From Candidatus Thalassolituus haligoni (GTDB lineage Bacteria > Pseudomonadota > Gammaproteobacteria > Pseudomonadales > Oceanobacteraceae), in NCBI RefSeq assembly GCF_041222825.1, contig NZ_CP139482.1:713001-777000 (forward strand): DNA of 64,000 nt, read 5' to 3'. A program made the position numbers and the translations under genes. Below, one piece after another: positions 1 through 8,607 of this stretch (its first letter is position 1; every line of letters begins with the position of its first letter). The notes below the pieces were generated by a model that was not told the origin of the DNA, ran no database searches, and worked only from the letters and a program-made list of their open reading frames with translations.

Positions 1-1
1 T

Positions 2-1576
2 ATTCTGTTCACACTGGAAACCTCCAACCCGTTCGCCAGAACCTTGCCGTCGGTTCCCTCTGAGGGCGGTGACCTGAATCCGCTGTTGCAGGATTTTGGT
101 CTGATCGTCCACCCGCCCACCTTGTATATGGGCTACGTTGGCCTGTCGGTGGTGTTTGCCTTTGCCATTGCGGCTTTATTGGGTGGTCGTCTGGATGCCG
201 CCTGGGCACGCTGGTCGCGTCCCTGGACAACCGCTGCGTGGATTTTTCTGACCATTGGTATCGCGCTTGGCAGCTGGTGGGCCTACTACGAACTGGGCTG
301 GGGCGGCTGGTGGTTCTGGGATCCGGTTGAGAATGCCTCGCTGATGCCCTGGCTGGTAACAACTGCTCTGATGCACTCACTGGCAGTCACCGAAAAACGC
401 GGACTGTTTAAAAGCTGGACGGTGCTACTGGCAATCTTTGCCTTTTCGCTCAGTCTGCTGGGCACCTTCCTGGTACGTTCCGGGGTGTTGACCTCGGTTC
501 ATGCCTTTGCTTCCGATCCAGAGCGGGGTGTGTTTGTGCTGGCGCTGCTGGGGATCTGTGTCGGTGGCTCGCTGCTGATTTATGCGCTCAAAGCGCCGAC
601 TGTTGCGTCGGTGGGACGTTATGAGTGGTTGTCGCGGGAAAGCTTTTTGTTAATGAACAACCTGTTATTGCTGGTTGCTGCCTTTGCGATCCTGCTCGGT
701 ACCCTGTATCCACTGCTGATCGATTTCCTCGGCATGGGCAAAATATCGGTGGGGGCGAGCTGGTTTAACTTTATGTTTGTGCCGGTGAGTGTGGTGTTAA
801 CCCTGATTATCGGTATTGGTGCCATTTCACGCTGGAAAAGTGACCAATTCAGCCGCCTTGGGCGGGAACTGGGTCTGGCGGCGCTGGCGGCGCTGGTACT
901 GGGAGTGGCGACACCCTTGATTGTCTCTGGTGAATTGAATGGCAAGGTAATGCTGGGGATGGGCATTGCGATTTGGCTGGTGTTGGCCAGTCTTGCTGAA
1001 GTCTGGAAAAAATGCCGTGGCCAGCTCCAGCGTATTCCGTCGCTGAGTCTCAGTTTTAACGGCATGATTCTCGCGCACATTGGTGTGGCAGTCACGGTGG
1101 TGGGGGTGACCATGGTGGCCAATTACAGTCAGGAGGTGTCTGTTCGTATGGCACCGGGCGACAGCCACACGCTGGGTGACTACCGCTTTGAATTTGTCGA
1201 AGCAGGGCAGATTCGCGGCCCTAACTATCAGGCTGATGCCATTCGTTTCCGGGTCTATGACGGTGAGCGTCAGATTGGTGAGCTGATGCCGGAAAAACGG
1301 CGCTACAGTGCACGTGGATCGGTGATGACTGAAGCCGCCATCGACGTCAGCCTGTTCCGCGATTTGTATGTGTCAATGGGCGAACCGCTGGAGAACGGTG
1401 CTTGGGGGATGCGGTTACAGGTCAAACCCTTTATGCGCTGGGTCTGGCTGGGAGCAATATTTATGGCGCTGGGTGGCTTGATGGCAATGTTCGATAAACG
1501 TTATCGCCAGCCCCGACGGTTGGTACAGGATCCGTCCGCACCCAGTCAGTCGGCAACAACGGAGGTGGCGGTATGA
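2..1576 (+). CDS. ccmF: CcmF, haem lyase subunit of cytochrome c maturation (5' end outside window)
   Basis: Inner-membrane core of the CcmFH haem ligation complex, which attaches haem to apocytochrome c in the periplasm (System I). The reading frame is open from the first bases of the window, so the start lies upstream; 524 residues are present of a family usually about 650 long. The tryptophan-rich WWD region (GGWWFWDPVENAS, bases about 300-340) that binds haem is intact, and many hydrophobic membrane segments follow. The visible N-terminal part (LFTLETSNPF) is also typical CcmF. The stop overlaps the ATG of the next gene by 4 bp, so the ccm genes are co-transcribed. Confidence 0.96.
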   Translation: MLFTLETSNPFARTLPSVPSEGGDLNPLLQDFGLIVHPPTLYMGYVGLSVVFAFAIAALLGGRLDAAWARWSRPWTTAAWIFLTIGIALGSWWAYYELGWGGWWFWDPVENASLMPWLVTTALMHSLAVTEKRGLFKSWTVLLAIFAFSLSLLGTFLVRSGVLTSVHAFASDPERGVFVLALLGICVGGSLLIYALKAPTVASVGRYEWLSRESFLLMNNLLLLVAAFAILLGTLYPLLIDFLGMGKISVGASWFNFMFVPVSVVLTLIIGIGAISRWKSDQFSRLGRELGLAALAALVLGVATPLIVSGELNGKVMLGMGIAIWLVLASLAEVWKKCRGQLQRIPSLSLSFNGMILAHIGVAVTVVGVTMVANYSQEVSVRMAPGDSHTLGDYRFEFVEAGQIRGPNYQADAIRFRVYDGERQIGELMPEKRRYSARGSVMTEAAIDVSLFRDLYVSMGEPLENGAWGMRLQVKPFMRWVWLGAIFMALGGLMAMFDKRYRQPRRLVQDPSAPSQSATTEVAV

Positions 1577-2094
1577 ACCGGTTTATTCTGTTTGTCCCGT
1601 TGGTGGGCTTTACTATTTTGGCCGGGTTGTTTTTTCTCACTATCGACCGTAAGGACAAAGAGGTTCTGCCGTCGCCGTTGGTTGGCCAGCCGTTCCCTGA
1701 ATTTGAGATGATCTCGCTGGAAACCGGTGAAGTGGTTAGTCGCAAGGATTTGCTGGGCAAGCGGGCGCTGGTGAATGTCTGGGCCACCTGGTGCCCAACC
1801 TGCAAGGCTGAGCATTCCTTTCTTAACCTGCTGGCTTCTGAAGGGGTTCGTATCTTTGGTATCAACTACAAGGACGAGGACAGCAAGGCCAGGCAATGGC
1901 TGGCGTCATACGGCAATCCCTATCGCTGGAACCTGTCCGATACCGACGGCAAGCTGGGGCTGGAGCTAGGGGTTTACGGCGCACCGGAAACCTTTTTGAT
2001 TGATGGCAGCGGGGTTATTCGGGGTCGCCATGTGGGTGATCTCAATGCCCGAGTCTGGGCCACTCTGAAACCTGAATTTGAGAGCCTGCCGTGA
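1573..2094 (+). CDS. ccmG: CcmG/DsbE, thioredoxin-like reductase for apocytochrome c
   Basis: Membrane-anchored periplasmic thiol reductase (173 residues) that keeps the CxxCH cysteines of apocytochrome c reduced for haem attachment. An N-terminal hydrophobic anchor (about residues 4-22) precedes a thioredoxin fold with the active site WCPTC and the family-typical GAPETF segment near the cis-proline region. It overlaps ccmF by 4 bp (ATGA), and its TGA overlaps the ccmH start. It is third from the end of the ccm operon, matching the usual order ccmF-G-H-I. Confidence 0.96.
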   Translation: MNRFILFVPLVGFTILAGLFFLTIDRKDKEVLPSPLVGQPFPEFEMISLETGEVVSRKDLLGKRALVNVWATWCPTCKAEHSFLNLLASEGVRIFGINYKDEDSKARQWLASYGNPYRWNLSDTDGKLGLELGVYGAPETFLIDGSGVIRGRHVGDLNARVWATLKPEFESLP

Positions 2095-2606
2095 TGCGTT
2101 ATCCATTTCGCCACTGGCTGGCAGGGTTATTGCTGCTGCTTGCTGCAGTAGCAGCCCAGGCCGTTGTTAATGGCTACAAGTACCCGTTTGAAGACCCTGC
2201 TGATATTGCCCGCTTCCAGCACCTGGCTGAAGAATTGCGCTGCCCCAAATGCCAGAACCAGAATCTGGCAGACTCCAATGCCCCGGTAGCTGGAGATATG
2301 CGCGAGAAGGTGTATGAGCTGATGAATGAAGGCCAGAGTGATGATCAGATTGTGGGTTATCTGGTGGCCCGATACGGCGATTTTGTCCGTTACAAACCCC
2401 CGGTTCGTGCTGAAACCTACCTGCTTTGGTTCGGCCCGTTGCTGGCGTTTTTATTGGGGCTGCTGGTGCTGAGACAGATGCGTCGTAATCAGCGCAAGGC
2501 ACCGGTACCGGCACCACTAACGGATGCAGAACGTCAGCGTCTTGAACAATTAAAAGCCGCAGTGACGGCGGATTCATCGAATGACCAAAAGGCGAATAAC
2601 CCATGA
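2094..2606 (+). CDS. ccmH: CcmH, thiol-redox subunit of the haem lyase
   Basis: Periplasmic, membrane-tethered partner of CcmF that handles the apocytochrome thiols. The 170-residue product has a signal-like N-terminus, the redox motif LRCPKCQN at about residues 50-57, a membrane helix near residues 105-125 and a charged C-terminal tail. The ATG at 2094 shares one base with the ccmG stop; a GTG one codon earlier (2091) would add a single residue. This is the short CcmH form, with the TPR part encoded separately as ccmI. Confidence 0.95.
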   Translation: MRYPFRHWLAGLLLLLAAVAAQAVVNGYKYPFEDPADIARFQHLAEELRCPKCQNQNLADSNAPVAGDMREKVYELMNEGQSDDQIVGYLVARYGDFVRYKPPVRAETYLLWFGPLLAFLLGLLVLRQMRRNQRKAPVPAPLTDAERQRLEQLKAAVTADSSNDQKANNP

Positions 2607-3808
2607 TCTGGATGTTGTTGATCCTGTTGCTGCCACTGGTGGCGTTGCTGTATCGCCCGGTGTGGTTCCGGCCTGAAACCAATCAGCAAAGCGAAGAAAA
2701 CCTGCGGCTGTATCAGGAACGCACCAACGAAGTAAAAAGTAGCGATTTGAACGATACCGAACAGGCGGCATTACAGCTGGAGCTGGATCGTGAGTTTCTG
2801 GCCAGTGCCGATGCGCGCCAAAGCAGCGCAGACAAAACTTCTGGCAGCTGGCTAATGCTGGGCAGCATGGCGGCGATTGCGCTGCTGGGTTCGATGCTGC
2901 TGTACAGCTTCTGGGGTTCTGACAATGCCTTGCGCGCCAGCGCCTTGCTGGACAAGGGCGAGCAGGTGGAACTGACCACACCGGAACGGCAGGAGTTGAT
3001 ACAACGACTGGCTGCAGAAGCACAGCATGATCCTGACAATCTGGAATGGGCCTATCTGAATGCACGTCTGCTCAGTGCCAGTGGCGAATACCACCGTGCT
3101 ACCGAGGCGTTTGCCAGCATTCTTGATGCTTTGCCTGACGATGCCAGCGCCGATCGTGCGGCAACCTTGACCTTGATGGCCGAAGCGCAATTCTTTGCTG
3201 CCGATCAGCAAGCCGATGAGTCCACCTATGCCTTGCTGGATGAAGCCTTGACGCTCAACCCCCAAAGTCGTCAGGCGCTGGGTATGGCCGGTATTCTGGC
3301 GTTTGAACTGGGCAAGCACGAACGCGCCATCAGCCACTGGAAAGCATTGTGGCAAGGTTTGCCGGAAGGGCCGGAATCCCAGGTGCTGGCACAGGGAATT
3401 CATCGTGCTGCGGAACAGCTGGAGTCGCAGGGGATTACGGTTGATCTGAGTTGGCTGGAACGGGTCAGGTTAACCATCACGGTCGATATCACTGCTGAAG
3501 CGCGAGCGGCGGTTGCGCCGGATGATCTGGTGTTTGTCTTGGCCAAAGCCGTGACTGGCCCGCCGATGCCCCTGGCGGTTCAGCGCTTGAAAGTCGCTGA
3601 TTTGCCAACACAGGTGATTCTGACCGATGCCCAGGCGATGGCACCGGGTATGACGATTAGCGGTTTTGACCAACTGACGCTGATTGCGCGTGTATCCCGC
3701 ACCGGGCAACCGACCGCGCAGCCGGGGGATTGGCAAGACGAGCGCTCACCGGTCAGTAATCGGGATACTGACGTTCAGACGCTGACCATTCAAACCCGAG
3801 TCAACTGA
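2603..3808 (+). CDS. ccmI: CcmI, TPR-containing apocytochrome c chaperone
   Basis: The 401-residue membrane protein has an N-terminal helix (about residues 2-18), a charged loop and a second helix (about 80-105), followed by TPR-like helices (about 120-280) and a C-terminal domain. CcmI holds the C-terminus of apocytochrome c and presents it to CcmFH. The start overlaps the ccmH stop by 4 bp. It is the last gene of the operon and is followed by a short repeat tract and a strong hairpin before the convergent rnb gene. Confidence 0.92.
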   Translation: MIWMLLILLLPLVALLYRPVWFRPETNQQSEENLRLYQERTNEVKSSDLNDTEQAALQLELDREFLASADARQSSADKTSGSWLMLGSMAAIALLGSMLLYSFWGSDNALRASALLDKGEQVELTTPERQELIQRLAAEAQHDPDNLEWAYLNARLLSASGEYHRATEAFASILDALPDDASADRAATLTLMAEAQFFAADQQADESTYALLDEALTLNPQSRQALGMAGILAFELGKHERAISHWKALWQGLPEGPESQVLAQGIHRAAEQLESQGITVDLSWLERVRLTITVDITAEARAAVAPDDLVFVLAKAVTGPPMPLAVQRLKVADLPTQVILTDAQAMAPGMTISGFDQLTLIARVSRTGQPTAQPGDWQDERSPVSNRDTDVQTLTIQTRVN

Positions 3809-3817
3809 GTAACGTTA

Positions 3818-3885
3818 GAAATGAAAGAGTTGGAAATGAAAAAGTTGGCAATGAAAAAGAGAAAGAGTTGGAGATGAAAGAGTTG
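3818..3885. repeat. Imperfect 15-bp tandem repeat after ccmI
   Basis: Four units related to GAAATGAAAGAGTTG occur at 3818, 3833, 3848 (expanded by 8 bp) and 3871. The tract is purine-rich on the plus strand, lies wholly between the ccmI stop and a terminator hairpin, and has no coding role that I can see. Confidence 0.85.
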
Positions 3886-3913
3886 GGGACGACCACGGCG
3901 GGTCGTCCCCAAC
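3882..3913. terminator. Hairpin between convergent ccmI and rnb
   Basis: A perfect 13-bp inverted repeat (3882-3894 pairs with 3901-3913) with a 6-base loop lies between two convergent genes. No long T-run follows on the plus strand, so termination efficiency is uncertain. Its position suggests a shared bidirectional terminator. Confidence 0.7.
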
Positions 3914-3922
3914 GGATGGTTG

Positions 3923-5857
3923 TTACTCCTGCAAGGCCAGCTTGAGTTCGCGGGCGTCCGGCTCCAGTGTCAAGACACTAACCCGAACCGTCTGACCAAT
4001 GGCCAGCGTCTGCTCGCCATTGCTGTGCGACAGGGTTTTACTGTCAAATGCCCAGTTGCCTTTTACCTTGCGGCGGTCTATCTGCCCTTCAATCCCTGAA
4101 TCTTCAAAACGCACCATGATGTTGTTGGCGGTGGCGTACTGGATAACCGCATCAAACTGGGCTTCTGCTGGCAGGGTTTTTAACCACTGCAGCTTCAGCC
4201 AGGTATCGGTCTGGTTGGCAGCGATCCGGGCTTTGGTTTGCTTGTCCTGAATGGCCGCCAGCGCCAGCGCATCCACTTCGGGAGCGGGCTGTGCGGCGAG
4301 AATCGCCGCAATCATGCGGTGCACCAGCAGGTCGTTGTATTTACGTAACGGTGACGTCATGGTGGTGTAGCGAGGGAAGCCCAGCCCCATGTGGGGTTTG
4401 TCTTCCTGCGTCAGGTTGCTGCGTTCAAGCTGGCGGCTGATGATGTCCTTGACGTTCAGTCCGCTGTCACAGGCCGCTGCCTGTTTCATCAGGCTGACGT
4501 AATCTTCCAGCGATTTGATTTTGGGTTTCTTTTCCAGCCCGAGCTGTTCCTTGAGCAGACTGGTTACATCGCCAATACGTTCGGTACGGATACCGGCATG
4601 TTCGATAAAAATGCCGCTCTCGTGCTGGCGCAGCCAATCGGCACAGAGGCGGTTGCACACCAGCATGCATTCTTCGACCAGGCGTTGGGCGTCGTTGCGT
4701 TCCTGCCGCACGATGTCCTTGACCTTGCCATTTTCATCCAGTACCAGACGATAGTCGGGACGGTCTTCCATCACCAGGCAGGCTTTTTTGCGCTGGCTGG
4801 CGAGTGCTCTGGTACAGTCTTTTAATGCCGCCAGCGACGGTTGCAAGGCGGCGTCGATGTCACCCTGGTGCGCGTCAGCGATAAATTCACTGACTTGCTG
4901 GTAGCTGAGCTTGGCGTGGCTTTTGACGTGTGCTTGCTGCAAACCGATCAGGGTGGATTCGCCTTCCTGATTGACGGCCACTTCGGCAACCAGTGCCAGA
5001 CGGGTAACCTCAGGTTGCAGGGAGCACAGCTGTTCGGACAGCGCTGCTGGCAGCATGGGAATGACCAGGTTGGCAAAGTAGGCTGAGGTCGTGCGGTCAC
5101 GCGCCATCAGATCAAGTGCCGTGCCCGGTTGAATAACAGCAGCCGGATCGGCGATGGCGATGTGCAGCGTCCAGCCGTTATCGGTGACGGTCGCACAGAG
5201 GGCGTCGTCCAGATCGCGGGTGCTGGCAGAGTCGATCGTTACCAGTGGCAGCCCGGTCAGATCGACACGTCCGGCGGTGAAGCTGTCGATGCCTGCCGCA
5301 GCCAGTTCATTGGCCTGTTGTAATTCGGCCTCGGTGAACTCGGTGGTCAGGTGCCACTTCTGACACATGTAGCGGGCTTCGATACCGGCATCCTGGCTAC
5401 TGCCAATCACCGCATCAATTTCCGCCTGGGCGCGACCCGCAGGGTAAGGATGTTGGGAAAGATGTCCCTTGACCAGCATGCCATCTCCAGCACTCTGGCG
5501 AGATTTGGGCGGCACAAAAATCCAGCGGTTCAAGGCTGGATGGTCGGGCTGGATAAAGTGACCCTTGCCCTTGACGATGTAGGTGCCGCAAAAATCGCTC
5601 AGTTCGGTACTGATCAGACTTTCGACAATGGCTTGAGTCTTCTTTTCGGTGACTTCCTCAACACGAAAAGCGACCTTGTCTCCCGGCAGTACCTTTTCCA
5701 TTTCTTCCGGTGACATGTAGAACTGCTGGTTATCGTCCGTGACTACGAAGCCGAAGCGTCCGCCAGTCGCCCGAACCTTGCCCTCAAACCTGGGAACACT
5801 GTCGTGTATTTCCTGTTTGAGAGATTGCAGTTGTGACAACGCATTCTTATCTAGCAT
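3923..5857 (-). CDS. rnb: Exoribonuclease II (RNase II)
   Basis: Processive 3'-5' exoribonuclease that degrades single-stranded mRNA tails. The 644-residue length matches RNase II rather than the longer RNase R. N-terminal cold-shock type OB folds (about 1-170) lead into the RNB catalytic domain, whose Mg-binding aspartates are in TIDSASTRDLDDA (about residues 208-220), and then a C-terminal S1-like domain. YTTMTSPLRKYNDL is the conserved RNB signature further on. It stands alone, convergent with ccmI and divergent from phoD. Confidence 0.93.
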   Translation of the reverse strand: MLDKNALSQLQSLKQEIHDSVPRFEGKVRATGGRFGFVVTDDNQQFYMSPEEMEKVLPGDKVAFRVEEVTEKKTQAIVESLISTELSDFCGTYIVKGKGHFIQPDHPALNRWIFVPPKSRQSAGDGMLVKGHLSQHPYPAGRAQAEIDAVIGSSQDAGIEARYMCQKWHLTTEFTEAELQQANELAAAGIDSFTAGRVDLTGLPLVTIDSASTRDLDDALCATVTDNGWTLHIAIADPAAVIQPGTALDLMARDRTTSAYFANLVIPMLPAALSEQLCSLQPEVTRLALVAEVAVNQEGESTLIGLQQAHVKSHAKLSYQQVSEFIADAHQGDIDAALQPSLAALKDCTRALASQRKKACLVMEDRPDYRLVLDENGKVKDIVRQERNDAQRLVEECMLVCNRLCADWLRQHESGIFIEHAGIRTERIGDVTSLLKEQLGLEKKPKIKSLEDYVSLMKQAAACDSGLNVKDIISRQLERSNLTQEDKPHMGLGFPRYTTMTSPLRKYNDLLVHRMIAAILAAQPAPEVDALALAAIQDKQTKARIAANQTDTWLKLQWLKTLPAEAQFDAVIQYATANNIMVRFEDSGIEGQIDRRKVKGNWAFDSKTLSHSNGEQTLAIGQTVRVSVLTLEPDARELKLALQE

Positions 5858-6031
5858 TCCGATCTGGCCCCGGCCGGTGAAAAAGGTCGTTGAGTTTAAT
5901 GGACGCGTGCCATACAGGCCAGTAGGGAAAATTCATGCTGTCTTCAGTTCTTAATAAAGATTCACGACTATGGGTGTTTTAAGGCACTAATGGGGCGGAT
6001 CACGCCTTAATTTTTATTCTGAGGTCTGAGC
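5858..6031. other. Divergent rnb/phoD intergenic region
   Basis: This 174-bp spacer must hold the promoters of both genes. A Shine-Dalgarno (GAGG) sits about 7 bases before the phoD ATG. I searched by eye for a Pho box (paired CTGTCAT-like halves) and found none convincing. Confidence 0.4.
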
Positions 6032-7798
6032 ATGTCACATACGCCAAGTTTGAGTCGTCGTCGTTTTTTGCAATCGGTTGCTGGTACGGCCAGCGCGGTA
6101 AGCGTTCCTGCGGTTATTACCGGTTGTTTTGCCGATGATGACGACAATGAGTCCAGCCGCAACCTGACAGTGTTTGTATTCGGTCATGGGGTAGCGTCGG
6201 GCGATCCGCTGGCGGATGCGGTTATTCTCTGGACGCGTGTTACGCCAGATGAATCGGCGACGGCGGATGCCGAAGCGGAAGTGGGCTATACCCTGGCGAC
6301 CGATGCGGCGATGACCGACGTTGTCGCCTCTGGCACTGTGTATACCGATGCCTCACGCGACTATACCGTCAAGGTGGATGTCACCGGTTTGTCTGCGGGC
6401 ACCAGCTACTACTATCAGTTCTCTGGCAAGGATGGCGAAAGCTCGACCGTAGGCAAGACCAAAACCTTGCCAGAAGGCAGTGTCAGCAGCGTCAAGCTGG
6501 CAGTATGTTCGTGTGCCAACTTTCCTGCCGGGCTGTTTAACGTCTATCAAGAAATTGCCGACAGTGATGCCGATGCGGTTGTACACCTTGGTGACTATTT
6601 GTATGAATACGGCACCAATGAATACCCTACCGAAGATGCCGAAGGCCGTGAGCCGGAACCATCGGTAGAGATTACAACGCTGGCGCAATATCGTCAGCGT
6701 TACGCTCAGTACCATGTCGATGCCAACCTGCAGGCTGCGCACGCGGCGAAGCCGTTTATCTGCGTCTGGGATGACCACGAACTGGCCAACGATGCCTACA
6801 AGGACGGCGCTGAAAATCACGACGAGACGACCGAAGGGTCGTTTGCCGATCGTCGTGCGGCGGCAGAGCAGGCCTATCATGAGTGGTTGCCAATCCGTAC
6901 CGGGTCAGATAATACGCATATTTACCGCGCCTTTGATTTTGGCGACCTGGTACGTCTGCATATGCTGGATACCCGTATTCTGGCCCGTAGCAAGCAGCTG
7001 GATTATACCAATTACATGACTGCCAGCGGCCTCGATACTACTGCGTTTATGACCGCGATGGCCGATACCTCGCGTGTTTTGCTGGGGGATGAGCAATCGG
7101 CCTGGTTTGGTAATAGTCTGGCGACTTCGGGGGCCACCTGGGACGTACTGGGTCAGCAAGTGTTGATGGGCCGCATGTATATTCCAGCGGATATTCTGAC
7201 CGCTATGGCATCACTGGCAACGGTTGAAGATCAGCAAGCGCTGGCGACCATGCTGGAAACCTATGCGACGGCCAAGTATATGCAGAGCCTGGGTATGGAT
7301 ATTGATGCCGATGTTGCCGCCGCACTGGCAGTCACGGCGCCTTACAATCTGGATGCCTGGGATGGTTATGAAGTGGCGCGCCAGCTACTGTACGCGCAGA
7401 TTGCGGGTCAATCCCGTGACGTTAACCTGGTTGCTCTGGCCGGTGACACTCATAATGCCTGGGCCAGCCAGTTGACTCAGGGTGACAGTGCCATCGGCGT
7501 TGAATTTGCCACCCCATCGGTAACGTCGCCAGGTCTGGAAGTGTATGCCGGGTTTGGTAGCGATGCGGCGTTGCAGGCTTCTTTCGAGTCCGCTATTACC
7601 ATTCTGATTGATGACCTCAAGTATCTGAATGCCGGTAATCGTGGTTTTATGCTGGTAACGTTTACACCAGAAAAAGCCAGCTGCGACTGGGTATTTGTCG
7701 ATTCCATCACCAGCTCCAGCTATATCGCCAACACCCGTAAGCGTATGCAGGTGATGGCGGGTAGCGAGCTGACTCTGGAAAATGTCGCATTGAGCTGA
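6032..7798 (+). CDS. phoD: PhoD-family alkaline phosphatase/phosphodiesterase, Tat-exported
   Basis: Extracytoplasmic metallophosphoesterase of the PhoD family (588 residues), which releases phosphate from mono- and diesters. The N-terminus carries a twin-arginine signal (SRRRFLQS), and the hydrophobic stretch ends in ITGC, which fits a lipobox followed by an acidic DDDD run, so a Tat-dependent lipoprotein is likely. A PhoD N-terminal domain (about 45-140) is followed by the metallophosphatase core with HLGDYLYEYG, WDDHELAND and, near the C-terminus, ALAGDTHNAW. A GAGG ribosome site precedes the ATG. It appears monocistronic, with a terminator directly downstream. Confidence 0.92.
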   Translation: MSHTPSLSRRRFLQSVAGTASAVSVPAVITGCFADDDDNESSRNLTVFVFGHGVASGDPLADAVILWTRVTPDESATADAEAEVGYTLATDAAMTDVVASGTVYTDASRDYTVKVDVTGLSAGTSYYYQFSGKDGESSTVGKTKTLPEGSVSSVKLAVCSCANFPAGLFNVYQEIADSDADAVVHLGDYLYEYGTNEYPTEDAEGREPEPSVEITTLAQYRQRYAQYHVDANLQAAHAAKPFICVWDDHELANDAYKDGAENHDETTEGSFADRRAAAEQAYHEWLPIRTGSDNTHIYRAFDFGDLVRLHMLDTRILARSKQLDYTNYMTASGLDTTAFMTAMADTSRVLLGDEQSAWFGNSLATSGATWDVLGQQVLMGRMYIPADILTAMASLATVEDQQALATMLETYATAKYMQSLGMDIDADVAAALAVTAPYNLDAWDGYEVARQLLYAQIAGQSRDVNLVALAGDTHNAWASQLTQGDSAIGVEFATPSVTSPGLEVYAGFGSDAALQASFESAITILIDDLKYLNAGNRGFMLVTFTPEKASCDWVFVDSITSSSYIANTRKRMQVMAGSELTLENVALS

Positions 7799-7820
7799 TT
7801 TGAATCAATGATGGCTGCTT

Positions 7821-7860
7821 AAAAAACACCCTGATATCAACAGATGTCGGTGTGTTTTTT
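7821..7860. terminator. Bidirectional terminator after phoD
   Basis: AAAAAACACC at 7821 pairs with GGTGT around 7849 and is followed by a T-run ending at 7860. The inner part of the stem also pairs (ATATC with GATGT). The A-run and T-run flanks make it work in both directions, fitting the convergent methyltransferase gene that ends at 7859. Confidence 0.85.
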
Positions 7861-8542
7861 ATTGTTTGGCACCCGGTCTGGAGCAATACAGCAACGACGT
7901 TGCGTAGGGATCAGGGTGTCCGCTGTCGGGTTCGGTGGCATAGTGGTGTTGGCCGATGTGATCAAAGGCGGGGTGCTGAATGTCTGCTGCCCGCGATTCC
8001 GACAGCCAGACCTGCTGGCTGATCGTCATAAACTCGTCCAGCAAGGTGTGGTTGTGGTGGTCGTACAGCAGATCGGCCGCGAGCACGATATCAATACCAT
8101 CAGTTCGGTGGAAATCGGTACAGAATTCCAGCTCGTTGTTATTTTGCCTCGTCTGGTTTAATTCGGCATTGGCGCGACAGGCCGCAAGCGCCTGCTGATC
8201 CAGGTCGCAGGCAATCACCCGTTTGGCTCCGGCACGAGCAGCCGCAATCGCCACCAGCCCTGATCCACAACCGAGATCCAGAACGGCCTTGTTTCTGACG
8301 AGCTGCGGGTGATCCAGAATATAACGTGCCATGGCCAGGCCGCCTGGCCAGCACACTGCCCAATAGGCCGGGTAAGCCGCGATGCGCTGTTGTTCCTCGG
8401 CAGAAAAGGGCCGATTGATGCATTCCGGCGCAACCAGCCACAGCTGCAGTTCAGGACAGGCAGCCAGATGTTGGCGGCGGACATAGCTGCCCGGCAGCAT
8501 CTGTTGCAGTTGCTGGTCAAGCAGTGGATGAGCGTGATTCAC
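7859..8542 (-). CDS. Class I SAM-dependent methyltransferase, METTL20-like (paralogue 1)
   Basis: A 227-residue methyltransferase with a Rossmann SAM site (VLDLGCGSGLVAIAA), an acidic ribose-binding end (ACDLD) and a post-II motif DLLYD, as in family-16 lysine methyltransferases such as prokaryotic METTL20 (ETF-beta or L11-like targets). I place the start at GTG 8542: it has AAGGA 9 bases upstream, and its N-terminus aligns with that of the paralogue at 15398. An in-frame ATG at 8632 would overlap the upstream gene and lacks a ribosome site. It lies downstream of the MBL hydrolase in the same direction. The substrate is unknown. Confidence 0.8.
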   Translation of the reverse strand: MNHAHPLLDQQLQQMLPGSYVRRQHLAACPELQLWLVAPECINRPFSAEEQQRIAAYPAYWAVCWPGGLAMARYILDHPQLVRNKAVLDLGCGSGLVAIAAARAGAKRVIACDLDQQALAACRANAELNQTRQNNNELEFCTDFHRTDGIDIVLAADLLYDHHNHTLLDEFMTISQQVWLSESRAADIQHPAFDHIGQHHYATEPDSGHPDPYATSLLYCSRPGAKQ

Positions 8543-8574
8543 CAGGGACGATCCTTCATGCCAGTAGCCATTCC

Positions 8575-8598
8575 AGTACTTATGCCAGTACTTATGCC
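8575..8598. repeat. 12-bp tandem duplication upstream of methyltransferase start
   Basis: Two exact copies of AGTACTTATGCC lie in the spacer between the MBL-hydrolase stop (8608) and the chosen GTG (8542), with a degenerate third copy just beyond. They would be translated only if the upstream ATG were used, giving an odd YWHKYW stretch; this supports the shorter start. Confidence 0.7.
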
Positions 8599-8607
8599 CG
8601 TACTCAT

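Noticed and set aside
5858..6031. Pho box upstream of phoD
   Set aside because: CTGTCTTCAG near 5938 resembles one half-site but no properly spaced second half follows.
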